Assembly (NCBI GenBank): GCA_902727865.1
Contig: CACVAQ010000008.1
Coordinates: forward strand, 1-34,265
Origin: an uncultured Aureispira sp.
GTDB taxonomy: Bacteria; Bacteroidota; Bacteroidia; Chitinophagales; Saprospiraceae
Direction of reading: 5' to 3'
DNA: 34,265 nt
Positions 1 to 8,308 of this stretch are shown piece by piece; the stretch's first letter is position 1, and each line of letters opens with the position of its first letter. Made by a program: the position numbers and the translations under genes. Below the pieces are notes generated by a model. It saw only the letters and a list, made by a program, of their open reading frames with translations. It was not told where the DNA came from and did not search any database.

Positions 1-1
1 G

Positions 2-118
2 TCTAAAATTGGTCGTACGTTCACAGAATATACCGCTACTTTAAAGGCGAATGATTGGAAAACTTCTTCTTCGATTTCCAAGGCTCAAAACAAAGTGCTT
101 GACTTGCTTGTTTTGTAG
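2..118 (+). CDS. C-terminal end of an unidentified protein (5' partial)
   Basis: One frame is open from the window edge to a TAG at 116-118, giving the last 38 residues of a protein that starts outside the window. The peptide contains the segment FTEYTATLKANDW and ends in a short hydrophobic LDLLVL. I do not recognise the family. It lies on the same strand as the ATPase gene, whose preferred ATG is 63 nt downstream, with no terminator hairpin visible between them. It could therefore be the first gene of the same transcript, but nothing in these 38 residues shows a function. Confidence 0.5.
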   Translation, partial: SKIGRTFTEYTATLKANDWKTSSSISKAQNKVLDLLVL

Positions 119-181
119 GTAGTTTCTCGCAAAAATTTGTATTTTTATACTTACTTATTTTCATCTTTTAGCCATTATTCA

Positions 182-1390
182 ATGATAATTAAAAAGATTC
201 ATATAAAAAATCATCAACAGTTCAAGGATTTGGAACTGGATTTAACTTATCCTGCTGGGCATGAGAAAGCTGGAGAACCTTTGGATAAGGTTTGTTTTAT
301 TGGACAGAGTGGGACTGGGAAGACTACTTTGTTGGAGGAAATTTGGCTATTCTCAAAAAGGCATAAAGGCGATCTAAGTGAATCTAGGTATACAAATCCT
401 ATTGATTCCGAAAACCTCGAAATTAGCGCCCATGAAAACTATTTTTTTGAAAGAGTAAATAGTGCCTACTTTCATCTTCAAAATACATCTAAGTACTATA
501 ATGAAGAAGCCTCTTACCTGTATGACAACACTCAACTTTTCTCTTTATCCTTAGAGAATAATGGTTGGGAAAATATCCAAGAAGCTGTAGAGAAACACCA
601 ACAAGAAGTAGCTAAGTATTCTTTTGCAATCACTAAAGCATTCCGAAATCAAAACCATCAGCTTGCAGAAGAATATTCTAAAAAATTAGAGTTGTGGGAA
701 AAAGAAAATGAAACCCCATTAAGTGATTTAGCCGAAAATTATCTAAATCCAATTTTAAAAGATTTCGCCTTAGAAGTCAAAACGGAATTAGAATCTATAA
801 AAGATGTTAATCAAATTAACTTAATTAACAAGAACTTAGAGGTAATCCCTCAACAATTCTGGAGTACAGGCATAAAAAACATCATTGCCCGTACAATTCC
901 ACTTTACACCCACAACTTTGAGAACTCCATTATCTGTATAGACGAACCAGAAACTTCTTTATACCCAGATATTCAACGCAAAATAATTGACATTTACAGT
1001 CGCCTAGCTCCCAATAATCAATTTTTCTACGCCACCCACTCTCCTATCATAGCCTCAAGCTTCGAGCCTTGGGAAATCGTAGAATTAAAATTTGACGAGG
1101 AAGGTTATGTTTATAGAGACCAATATTGGGAAGGAGAAAATCATGTAGACAATTATAAATATGACCCAAGGTATTTGAGATGGGATTCTATTTTACAAAA
1201 TATATTTGACCTCGAAAATGATGGTAGTGATGAACGGAAAGAGCTGCTTCAAAAATTTGCCAACTTAGATAATAAGTTAAAAGAACGAAAAAGAAAAGGG
1301 GACAAATTATCAAAAGAAGATCCAGAAGTACAGAGCTTGATGAAAATGGGAAAACAATTAGGTTGGGATACTAAACAGGGGAACGCATGA
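182..1390 (+). CDS. AAA/ABC-type ATPase, PtuA-like (putative Septu-like defense ATPase)
   Basis: This is a 402-residue soluble ATPase of the SMC/RecF/OLD-like ABC superfamily. The N-terminus (IIKKIHIKNHQQFKDLEL) is the usual start of such proteins, so I prefer ATG 182 over the upstream start at 137. Walker A is GQSGTGKT at residues 41-48. A long charged helical insert of about 180 residues follows. Next come a signature-like STGIKN, Walker B ICIDEPE (D254, E255), a D-loop and the ATHSP switch His (H286). The C-terminal 115 residues are charged and helical. No TOPRIM domain is present, unlike OLD proteins. Its stop overlaps the start of the HNH gene (ATGA), which implies translational coupling. 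ATPase plus HNH partner is the PtuA-PtuB arrangement of Septu and retron Ec78. Positions 781-840 are only 22% G+C. The defense role is inferred from architecture. Confidence 0.75.
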   Translation: MIIKKIHIKNHQQFKDLELDLTYPAGHEKAGEPLDKVCFIGQSGTGKTTLLEEIWLFSKRHKGDLSESRYTNPIDSENLEISAHENYFFERVNSAYFHLQNTSKYYNEEASYLYDNTQLFSLSLENNGWENIQEAVEKHQQEVAKYSFAITKAFRNQNHQLAEEYSKKLELWEKENETPLSDLAENYLNPILKDFALEVKTELESIKDVNQINLINKNLEVIPQQFWSTGIKNIIARTIPLYTHNFENSIICIDEPETSLYPDIQRKIIDIYSRLAPNNQFFYATHSPIIASSFEPWEIVELKFDEEGYVYRDQYWEGENHVDNYKYDPRYLRWDSILQNIFDLENDGSDERKELLQKFANLDNKLKERKRKGDKLSKEDPEVQSLMKMGKQLGWDTKQGNA

Positions 1391-2067
1391 GAAAAATTGA
1401 TAAGCAATGCAACTTATCTACGGTTTACAAAATATGGGAATCGAACTTAACAGGCGATCATCCTAGTTATAGCCATTCTACTACAAAAAAGCTGCACTAT
1501 AATAGTATTGTGATGCAATTACTATCTAACCAAGATGGGTTGTGTGCCTTTACAGAAGAAAGAATTTGCCCTAACAATGACAATACCTATTCTGATAAGA
1601 ATTGGAAAAATGGCATTTATAAGAATCCTAAACCTGATATTTCTGGAGATTTAGAACATTTTAACGCTGATCTTAAAGAAAAAAAAGGATGGCTTTGGGA
1701 CAACTTTTTAGTTGTATCTTCTTTTATCAATCGTAAGAAAGGAACAAAAGAAGTTGACGCTATTTTAAAGCCAGACGATGTCAATTATGATGCATCCAAA
1801 ATGCTTAACTATAATCCTACCACTAACCTTTTCTCGCCACACACTGAATTAACAGACCTAGAGAAAGGTAGAGTCCAAAAAATGATTGACACCTTAGAAA
1901 TCAACAACGGGTTAATTGTAGATAAAAGAGAACGTTTTTTAAACAAAATATTTCTTTTGTCAGAACGTGGTGTCGATTTAGAAATAGATGAATTTCCAAC
2001 CGCTTACGAAATGACGAGCATCCTAAAAGCAACTGATTCCGAAGGTTCTATTTTAGACAGTTTATAA
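1387..2067 (+). CDS. HNH-nuclease-like protein, PtuB/TIGR02646-like, zinc cysteines missing
   Basis: This 226-residue protein overlaps the ATPase stop by 4 nt. It matches the layout of PtuB/TIGR02646 HNH proteins: an N-terminal helix, a knuckle position (CAFT, C53 and T56), DLEHF with the first catalytic His (H91), WDN (N106), and INRKKG (N115, K118, G119). The tail motif MIDTLEINNGLIVDKRE (166-182) resembles the family's conserved end. In relatives the zinc is held by CxxC near the first position and CxxCN near the last. Here those are C-x-x-T and S-x-x-I-N, so three of four zinc ligands are gone while the H-N-N core remains. It may be a zinc-free nuclease or a partly degenerate one. Pairing with the ATPase suggests that it is the effector of a two-gene anti-phage system. 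Confidence 0.65.
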   Translation: MRKIDKQCNLSTVYKIWESNLTGDHPSYSHSTTKKLHYNSIVMQLLSNQDGLCAFTEERICPNNDNTYSDKNWKNGIYKNPKPDISGDLEHFNADLKEKKGWLWDNFLVVSSFINRKKGTKEVDAILKPDDVNYDASKMLNYNPTTNLFSPHTELTDLEKGRVQKMIDTLEINNGLIVDKRERFLNKIFLLSERGVDLEIDEFPTAYEMTSILKATDSEGSILDSL

Positions 2068-2081
2068 TCAACTTCAATTAA

Positions 2082-2747
2082 ATGTTCCAACACAAAAAAT
2101 TCTCCCAAGACCTCAAAACGTTCAAAGCACACTACCTAAATCAAGAGAAAGTAGACCAAGCATTAATCCAACAATACTTGGTAGATTTAGCAGCGATCGA
2201 CTTAGGTCAATTCCAGACAGATTCGGCTAAAATTGCCTTTTGGGTAAATGTCTATAATGGGCTTACAAATTATTGGGTCATCGAAAAAGGCATTAAAAAA
2301 AGTATGCTAGAAAAGCCCTTCCTAGTGATGTTTTCTAAGGTAGTTATTGGAGGGCATCGTTTTTCTTTAGACGATATTGAACATGGTATTTTGAGAAAAA
2401 ATCGTCGATCCTTGTATAAATTCTGCAAGCAGTTTTCAAAACGAGATCCTCGGCAGGCTTTAATCGTCGAGCAGTTGGATTATCGCATTCATTTTGCGCT
2501 TAACTGTGGGGCAAAATCTTGTCCTGCGATTGCCTTTTATGATAAAGAACAGCTAGAACAACAGTTGCAAATGGCAGAAGAGAGCTTCATTGAGCAAGAG
2601 TTTTTAGTCAACGACACAGAAAAAACTATTACTTGTTCCAAAATTTTCTGGCTGTACAAGAAAGACTTTGAGCAAATTTATGTCAACGCTCCTCAATATA
2701 AAGATTACAAAATCAGTCATCTAAAATATGATTTTAGCGTGCATTAG
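2082..2747 (+). CDS. DUF547 domain-containing protein
   Basis: A 221-residue protein of the DUF547 family. The diagnostic blocks are IAFWVNVYNGLTNYWVI near residues 48-64 and the Cys-containing block RIHFALNCGAKSCP in the second half. These supply the Cys and His residues thought to form a papain-like active site in this family, but the biochemical role is unknown. No signal peptide is visible, so it is probably cytoplasmic in this form. It starts 14 nt after the HNH gene on the same strand and may be transcribed by read-through, although the family is widespread in Bacteroidota outside defense loci. Its last 14 nt overlap the end of pabB on the other strand. Confidence 0.85.
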   Translation: MFQHKKFSQDLKTFKAHYLNQEKVDQALIQQYLVDLAAIDLGQFQTDSAKIAFWVNVYNGLTNYWVIEKGIKKSMLEKPFLVMFSKVVIGGHRFSLDDIEHGILRKNRRSLYKFCKQFSKRDPRQALIVEQLDYRIHFALNCGAKSCPAIAFYDKEQLEQQLQMAEESFIEQEFLVNDTEKTITCSKIFWLYKKDFEQIYVNAPQYKDYKISHLKYDFSVH

Positions 2748-4056
2748 AAGTCGTCGAATTTAGCTCAGAAATTCCCAAAGCCTCCAACATCGTCTTCGCC
2801 TTCAACAAACACTCTTCATATTCTGCCTCAGGTTCCGAGTCGTAGACAATCGCTCCGCCAACTTGAAACGACAAATACGCTTTCTCGGCATTGTACAACA
2901 GAGAGCGAATGACCACATTAAAATCAAAATCGCCATTGGGCTCCACATAACCGACCGCTCCAGAATAGAGCCCCCGTTTGCTTTTTTCGTACTGCTCAAT
3001 CAGCTCCATACTAATCACCTTCGGTGCGCCAGTCATTGAGCCCATCGGAAAAGTAGCTTCCAGCACATCGACCCAATTTTTAGGAGCTTGCAGCGCTCCC
3101 ACGACCGTTGAAATCATTTGAGAAACCCGCTCAAAGCCATAAATACCAAACAAGTCACTTACTTTTATCGTCCCTGTTGTACAGACTTTCGTCAAATCGT
3201 TTCGCACCAAATCTACAATCATCACATTCTCTGCTTGATCTTTGATACTATTTTTAAGTTGTGCTTGCAATATTTGATCTTCTTCAAGACTCTCTCCCCG
3301 CTTAATCGTTCCTTTTATCGGTTGTGAAATCAATTGCCTTCCCCGCTTGCACAAGAATCGTTCAGGACTTCCACAAAGCAAATAATGTTTTTTTAGTTGA
3401 TAATACGTAGCAAATGGCGCCTTCGCTATTTGGTTCATTTTATTAAAAAGCGCCAAGGGATTTAAGTCTATATTTTCCGCAAAAAACTCTTGGCAAAAGT
3501 TCATTTCATAGGTATCGCCATCAATAATGTGCTGGCGAATTTTCTGAATTATCTTAAGGTATTCTTGTTTAGAAAGTCTTTGTTGGATTGAAATATCAAG
3601 GTGTTCAAAGTCCTCCACATTCTTACTAAATCCATTGATCTGCTCCCAAATAACGGCAGGCGCTTCTTTTTCAGATAAGAGTTCTACCGTTCCGTTGTTA
3701 TGAAAAAGAAATAGATAAGTCGGCACAAAAAAATACAACTCAGGAAACGCCAAAGAATCTTTATTTTCCGAGCTTAATGCTTCGACCTCATTTTTTAGAT
3801 CATAACTCAAATGCCCAAACAACCACGCCTTATTTTCTTTGGCAAAAGATTGCAAGGCGTCAAACGCTGTTCCCGAATGCGCTACACAAAGCTCTTTTTC
3901 AACACCTACTGCAATCAAACAATCGTAGGCACTGTATTTATCCATCTGATAATTATTACTATCTAGACAACAAATAACGTCTGACTGCTGCTGCGCCCAA
4001 TTTAAGATTTGATTTTTGATGGATCTTGTTTCAGTAAGAGAGGATATCATGATCAT
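2734..4056 (-). CDS. pabB: Aminodeoxychorismate synthase component I
   Basis: This 440-residue chorismate-utilising enzyme would make 4-amino-4-deoxychorismate, the precursor of p-aminobenzoate and folate, in the cytosol. The C-terminal chorismate-binding domain shows PIKGT with Lys248. That lysine is the PabB-type nucleophile and separates it from anthranilate synthase, which has PIAGT. It also shows IVDLVRNDL and GSMTGAPK. The N-terminal half is shorter and more divergent. No glutaminase (pabA) or lyase (pabC) gene is adjacent. Two in-frame ATGs (4056 and 4050) are possible and there is no clear ribosome site for either. Its 3' end overlaps the convergent DUF547 gene by 14 nt. Confidence 0.9.
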   Translation of the reverse strand: MIMISSLTETRSIKNQILNWAQQQSDVICCLDSNNYQMDKYSAYDCLIAVGVEKELCVAHSGTAFDALQSFAKENKAWLFGHLSYDLKNEVEALSSENKDSLAFPELYFFVPTYLFLFHNNGTVELLSEKEAPAVIWEQINGFSKNVEDFEHLDISIQQRLSKQEYLKIIQKIRQHIIDGDTYEMNFCQEFFAENIDLNPLALFNKMNQIAKAPFATYYQLKKHYLLCGSPERFLCKRGRQLISQPIKGTIKRGESLEEDQILQAQLKNSIKDQAENVMIVDLVRNDLTKVCTTGTIKVSDLFGIYGFERVSQMISTVVGALQAPKNWVDVLEATFPMGSMTGAPKVISMELIEQYEKSKRGLYSGAVGYVEPNGDFDFNVVIRSLLYNAEKAYLSFQVGGAIVYDSEPEAEYEECLLKAKTMLEALGISELNSTTSNAR

Positions 4057-4077
4057 AAAGCATTTCTTGTCTAACGT

Positions 4078-4109
4078 AAAAAAGCTACCTCAAATGAGGT
4101 AGCTTTTTT
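4078..4109 (-). terminator. Rho-independent terminator after the glmS-DUF4290 pair
   Basis: A near-perfect hairpin: gctacctc at 4084-4091 pairs with gaggtagc at 4096-4103, closed by a 4-nt loop and flanked by A6 and T6 runs that extend the pairing. It lies 22 nt past the end of the DUF4290 gene and before pabB, both on the minus strand. It should stop the glmS-DUF4290 transcript; the symmetric A/T flanks would allow action in both directions. Confidence 0.85.
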
Positions 4110-4131
4110 AATTTTTTATAAACGTCCAAAC

Positions 4132-4911
4132 CTAACGTTTTTTATTATTACGTAGATTTTTGTTGTTATTTTTATTTAGAGAAGCTCTTCCCCTAGTATT
4201 TTTATGCTTACTCTTAGAAGCACTTCTACTAGAAGTTTTCTTAGCCTTAGAGTTCGTGTGACGACTTGGCTTCGTTCTACTAGATGAATTATTGCTTAAA
4301 CCACTGTTACCGCCCGTTTTGTTCTTGCGAGGAGCCACTAAGGAATCTATATTTGTTCCAGGAGGGACTTCCAATTCACCTTTTGCTAATTTAGCAAATT
4401 CTTGAAAAATCACTTCATCGTTGACATTTTCTCGATTCCAAGTTTTGTAAGACATTTTCATATAAGCAGCAATCACGGCAATGTATGCTTCTTGTTTCTC
4501 TTTGTCTTCCATCCCCTTCGCCTTCTCAATCATTATGATAACATTTCGGCCATAATGACGTAAGCGCCTCGTCTTTTTAGGATAAGCAACGTGGTCTGGT
4601 TTACGTTTTGTTCTTGCATCAGGCAAATTATCTGGAATATCTATATCCAAATCATAATCAGCCATTTTAAGTACGTGAGACCATACTTTTAATCTATAAT
4701 CATCTACATTTCTAGTATGCGGATGCATAGACATAATCAAGCGGACTATTTTTTCAATATAAGCTTGACGCTCTTCTCTATCTTCTATCTTCTTAGCTTG
4801 ATTAATTAAGTTTTGGGTATTTCGCCCATATTCACGAATAAACAATCCGTCTTTTTGGGTATTATAATCAGCCATTTTTTTAGCTGAAGGTGTTCTATAG
4901 TCGTTATTCAT
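4132..4911 (-). CDS. DUF4290 protein with internal duplication and basic tail
   Basis: This 259-residue protein carries the DUF4290 signature (REYGRN followed by an ED-E-R helix). The domain looks internally duplicated. Residues 26-94 (REYGRN, LI-QAKKIEDREERQAYIEKI) align by eye with 118-185 (RHYGRN, MIEKAKGMEDKEKQEAYIAVI). From about residue 196 to 259 it becomes a low-complexity tail of Ser, Asn, Lys and Arg, strongly positive, as expected of a segment that touches nucleic acid or the ribosome. No signal peptide or membrane segment is visible. It starts 8 nt after glmS and is surely co-transcribed with it. Molecular function is unknown. Confidence 0.85.
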   Translation of the reverse strand: MNNDYRTPSAKKMADYNTQKDGLFIREYGRNTQNLINQAKKIEDREERQAYIEKIVRLIMSMHPHTRNVDDYRLKVWSHVLKMADYDLDIDIPDNLPDARTKRKPDHVAYPKKTRRLRHYGRNVIIMIEKAKGMEDKEKQEAYIAVIAAYMKMSYKTWNRENVNDEVIFQEFAKLAKGELEVPPGTNIDSLVAPRKNKTGGNSGLSNNSSSRTKPSRHTNSKAKKTSSRSASKSKHKNTRGRASLNKNNNKNLRNNKKR

Positions 4912-4919
4912 AATAATAT

Positions 4920-6761
4920 TTATTCTACCGTAACTGATTTTGCTAAATTTCTAGGTTGATCAACATTGCAACCTCTCAAAACAGCAATATGATACGCTAA
5001 TAATTGTAATGGGATAACAGATAACAAGGGCACTAGAGGTTCTGCCGTTTGTGGGATTTCAATAACGTGATCTGCTATTTTGGGAATGTGGTCATCTCCT
5101 TCTGTAATAATGGCCAAGACCTTACCTTTTCTAGCTTTGACTTCTTGGATATTACTAATTACTTTTTCACGCGTGCTGCCACTTGTTGCGATAATAACAA
5201 CAGGCATATTTTCATCAATCAAAGCGATTGGGCCATGTTTCATTTCTGCCGCAGGATATCCCTCTGCGTGAATATACGAAATTTCTTTCAATTTAAGTGC
5301 CCCCTCTAAAGCAATTGGAAAATTATACCCACGTCCTAGATAAAGTGCATTTTCTGCATCTTTCCAAAGGTGCGCAATTTCTTTGATTTTGGCATCTTGC
5401 TCTATGACTTTTTTCAACTTAGCGGGTAAGCTATCTAATTCATTTAGCAACTGAAAATAGTACGACTGAGAAATTGTTCCTCTGTTGTGTGCCAATTGAA
5501 GAGCCATTAAGGTTAACAAGGTCACTTGCCCTGTAAAGGCTTTCGTCGAAGCCACTCCAATTTCTGGTCCAGCATGAATATAAGATCCTGCATTTGTAAT
5601 TCTTGCAATCGAAGAGCCAACGACATTACAAATACCATAAGTAAGCGCTTCTTTTTCAATCGCCAAATCCAATGCCGCCAAAGTATCGGCCGTTTCACCA
5701 GATTGAGAAATAGCAATCACAACATCTTTATTGGTAATAATAGGATTTCTGTATCTAAATTCAGAAGCATATTCTACCTCGGTTGGAATCCGTGCTAAGT
5801 CTTCAAACAAATATTCTCCAATCAAACCTGCAATCCAAGAAGTACCACAAGCAATAATAATCAGGCGATCTGCATTCTTAATACGATTTTCAAACTCGGC
5901 AACACCTCCTAAAGTAATCAAGCCTTTTTTCACATTCAAGCGACCACGCATCGCATCTGCCATAGTGGTCGGCTGTTGATGAATTTCTTTCAGCATATAA
6001 TGCTCATAGCCCCCCTTTTCAATTGCCTCAATTTCCATCTCCAAATGCTGAATAAAAGGCGTTTGAATTTCGTTGTCTATTGTTTTCAAGGTCATTTCAC
6101 CGGCTCTATTCAAGGTAACGATTTCTTCCTCCTTGATATAGACCACATTCTTAGTATACTCTACAATCGGAGAAGCATCGGAAGCTAAAAAGAATTCGTT
6201 TTCACCAATTCCAACAACCAAAGGACTTCCCTTTCTAGCAGCAACAATTATATTCGGCTCTTTATTACTCAAGACAACAATTGCATAGGCTCCAACAACT
6301 TTGGTCAAGGCAATACGCACAGCTTCGGCAATGCCTACATTTTCTTTGGTCTGAATCGCGTCTATCAAATGAACCAAAACTTCTGTATCCGTATCCGAAA
6401 CAAAAACGTGTCCCTCTTTGATCAAGGCCGTTTTTATGGCATTATAATTCTCAATAATTCCGTTGTGAATAATCGAAATTTCACTATTCCCAGACAAATG
6501 AGGATGTGCATTGACATCATTCGGTTCGCCATGTGTTGCCCAACGAGTATGCCCAATACCGATGGTACCTGACATTTTTTTATTTTCAGTAAACTCAATT
6601 AAATCATTTACCTTTCCTTTTTTCTTATAAACTGTTAATTCTTCCCCATTCATTAGTGCGACCCCAGCACTATCATATCCTCTATATTCTAATCGTTGTA
6701 AACCTTTAATAAGAATCGGATAGGCATCTCTAGGGCCTACATAAGCTACAATTCCGCACAT
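4920..6761 (-). CDS. glmS: Glutamine-fructose-6-phosphate aminotransferase (isomerizing)
   Basis: This 613-residue cytosolic enzyme converts fructose-6-phosphate and glutamine to glucosamine-6-phosphate, the entry to UDP-GlcNAc for peptidoglycan and LPS. It begins MCGIVAYVGPRDA, so the N-terminal amidohydrolase nucleophile is Cys2 (exposed once Met is removed). The glutaminase domain (about 1-240) contains GHTRWATHG and the HNGIIENY block. Two SIS domains follow, with SQSGETADT in the first. The C-terminus DQPRNLAKSVTVE is the canonical fructose-6-phosphate binding end. Length is normal for the family. It leads a two-gene unit with the DUF4290 gene. No glmS ribozyme is expected or seen in the 200-nt upstream region. 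Confidence 0.97.
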   Translation of the reverse strand: MCGIVAYVGPRDAYPILIKGLQRLEYRGYDSAGVALMNGEELTVYKKKGKVNDLIEFTENKKMSGTIGIGHTRWATHGEPNDVNAHPHLSGNSEISIIHNGIIENYNAIKTALIKEGHVFVSDTDTEVLVHLIDAIQTKENVGIAEAVRIALTKVVGAYAIVVLSNKEPNIIVAARKGSPLVVGIGENEFFLASDASPIVEYTKNVVYIKEEEIVTLNRAGEMTLKTIDNEIQTPFIQHLEMEIEAIEKGGYEHYMLKEIHQQPTTMADAMRGRLNVKKGLITLGGVAEFENRIKNADRLIIIACGTSWIAGLIGEYLFEDLARIPTEVEYASEFRYRNPIITNKDVVIAISQSGETADTLAALDLAIEKEALTYGICNVVGSSIARITNAGSYIHAGPEIGVASTKAFTGQVTLLTLMALQLAHNRGTISQSYYFQLLNELDSLPAKLKKVIEQDAKIKEIAHLWKDAENALYLGRGYNFPIALEGALKLKEISYIHAEGYPAAEMKHGPIALIDENMPVVIIATSGSTREKVISNIQEVKARKGKVLAIITEGDDHIPKIADHVIEIPQTAEPLVPLLSVIPLQLLAYHIAVLRGCNVDQPRNLAKSVTVE

Positions 6762-6849
6762 ATTTTTTTTGTTTAGTTGGTTGGGCTAATCGTGAGAAGG
6801 AAGAAGTTCATTTGAACTCAAAGTAGAATTTCTGATCCAGATAAAAAAC

Positions 6850-6906
6850 TCATTTGCTTAAAAGTGGTTAAAAACAGAATGTTTTTAACCACTTTTAAGC
6901 AAATGA
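6850..6906 (-). terminator. Perfect 26-bp inverted repeat, probable terminator of the DUF4270 gene
   Basis: The arm at 6850-6875 is exactly complementary to 6881-6906, with a 5-nt loop (agaat). Read on the minus strand, the hairpin is followed at once by gttttttat, a U-rich tail, 59 nt after the DUF4270 stop. That fits intrinsic termination. The arms are longer than a terminator needs and A+T-rich, so a small palindromic repeat element is the alternative. Confidence 0.75.
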
Positions 6907-6964
6907 ACTTATGCTAGGACAAAGAATACAAAACAAGCCTACTTGTTTAATACTCTTGCTGTCT

Positions 6965-8308
6965 TTATTGTATTTTGGTATAGGTCAAATAAAGTTTGGC
7001 TCTATTTATTCCCTTTTCATTCCTTAATTCAACCCGATTTGGGTCTAAAGCAGAAGGAAGTGTGATATAAATAGCAGGTTCAAAAGTTATGCCATTGACC
7101 AATGCTTGCATTTCTTCAGAGATATACATTCGATACACAAAATTTCTATTCCCAGTATCTTCAAAAACACCTCCAAATAAGAAATAAGATTGTGCACGAT
7201 TAATCGACGTGATTACATCGTCAATAGCGACTAAGTCACCGCCTAAGCTTTTGATTTTAGCCAACAACTGAATTGGTTCAGGAAAATCATTGGTTCCTGT
7301 ATCTGCTACAGGGATAACAAGTTCTGCTTTATTAATAATTACATTTCCTAAAGTGTGAACGAAAGGAAAAGCTATTTTAGTATGCAAACCATCTAGCCCT
7401 TGTACATAAACAACCGTATCTGTTGTTAAATTATCCGTTAAATCGACAGGATGTGTATGCCCAAAAGAAGAAACAACTTCTGCATCTTCATTGGTTAAAA
7501 AATCAAACGTTTTGGCAACACTTCCGCCATTAGAAGTATCGGTGTAATGCAAGGTTAGTTTGGTCAAATCATCTTTTGATTTAAACCGAATAATACTTGC
7601 ATCAGTAGGATTACTACTAGAGGGGCGAATTTGGATTCCTTTAAACCAATCCTTGAACTTTGTATTACTTTCGTAAATATCAATTCCCGTACTAGATGGA
7701 TCTAAGAAAAGTGCTCCTAAATCAAGACCAGCTTGATCGTCCAAACGAATTCTCAAATGTGGGCTCAGAGTTACGCCTCCTACCACGACGTTAGCCGTAT
7801 CGTTTGGTCTAAATTGAAAATTTGATTTCAACAAATTTCCATCTGTCATAAAGGTCTTATCGGAGTAATAAACCGTTCCTTCTTCAATATTTTCTACCAC
7901 CCTTGCAATTTCCCAATTCTGAGTAACTGTTGCGGGTTTATTGCTTGTAATTTCACCATAATGTCCAAAGTCTTGGTAAGCCAAAGACAACACAAGTGAA
8001 TCAAAAACACAGTTAGGAAAAACAGCGCCCGTATTATTGATACGGAAATTCATATAGGCAGAGGCAACGGACTCCCCCCATTCTGTATCTGAATAAGAGC
8101 CACAAACCATGATCGTTCTATTCGACGTTTCAACTCGGTCGGCAACTTGCGTTGTTAAAATAATAGTAGACGTATCCGTATAAAGAATATCTGACTGCTC
8201 TTGTTCTACTAACGACAAACCTATTTCACTAGACTTGCTACATCCCATAGCAGAAAATAACCCTACTGCCAGCATGCTGTACAGTAGGGATTTTAGATTA
8301 TATTCCAT
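6965..8308 (-). CDS. DUF4270 family outer-surface lipoprotein
   Basis: A 447-residue secreted lipoprotein. The N-terminus has a short basic stretch, a hydrophobic core and a lipobox ending LFSAMGC at Cys23, so it should be lipid-anchored. The mature part begins with the DUF4270 pattern: GLSLVEQEQSD, a DTST-I segment, then a GSYSDTEWGESVASAY block and the FDSLVLSLAY block. The rest is beta-rich. DUF4270 genes occur across Bacteroidota next to glmS, a starch-synthase-like gene and panC, exactly as here, so the neighbourhood supports the call. The function is unknown; a role in envelope glycan or exopolysaccharide is a guess from context only. Confidence 0.85.
   Translation of the reverse strand: MEYNLKSLLYSMLAVGLFSAMGCSKSSEIGLSLVEQEQSDILYTDTSTIILTTQVADRVETSNRTIMVCGSYSDTEWGESVASAYMNFRINNTGAVFPNCVFDSLVLSLAYQDFGHYGEITSNKPATVTQNWEIARVVENIEEGTVYYSDKTFMTDGNLLKSNFQFRPNDTANVVVGGVTLSPHLRIRLDDQAGLDLGALFLDPSSTGIDIYESNTKFKDWFKGIQIRPSSSNPTDASIIRFKSKDDLTKLTLHYTDTSNGGSVAKTFDFLTNEDAEVVSSFGHTHPVDLTDNLTTDTVVYVQGLDGLHTKIAFPFVHTLGNVIINKAELVIPVADTGTNDFPEPIQLLAKIKSLGGDLVAIDDVITSINRAQSYFLFGGVFEDTGNRNFVYRMYISEEMQALVNGITFEPAIYITLPSALDPNRVELRNEKGINRAKLYLTYTKIQ

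Noticed and set aside
5049-6572. Several 60-90 codon plus-strand ORFs inside glmS
   Set aside because: They are antisense frames of a strongly conserved gene with no protein-family features.
6762-6964. glmS ribozyme or riboswitch in the glmS leader
   Set aside because: The only strong structure is the 26-bp hairpin, which has a U-tract in the direction of the upstream gene. No glmS ribozyme core was seen, and that ribozyme is a Firmicutes feature.
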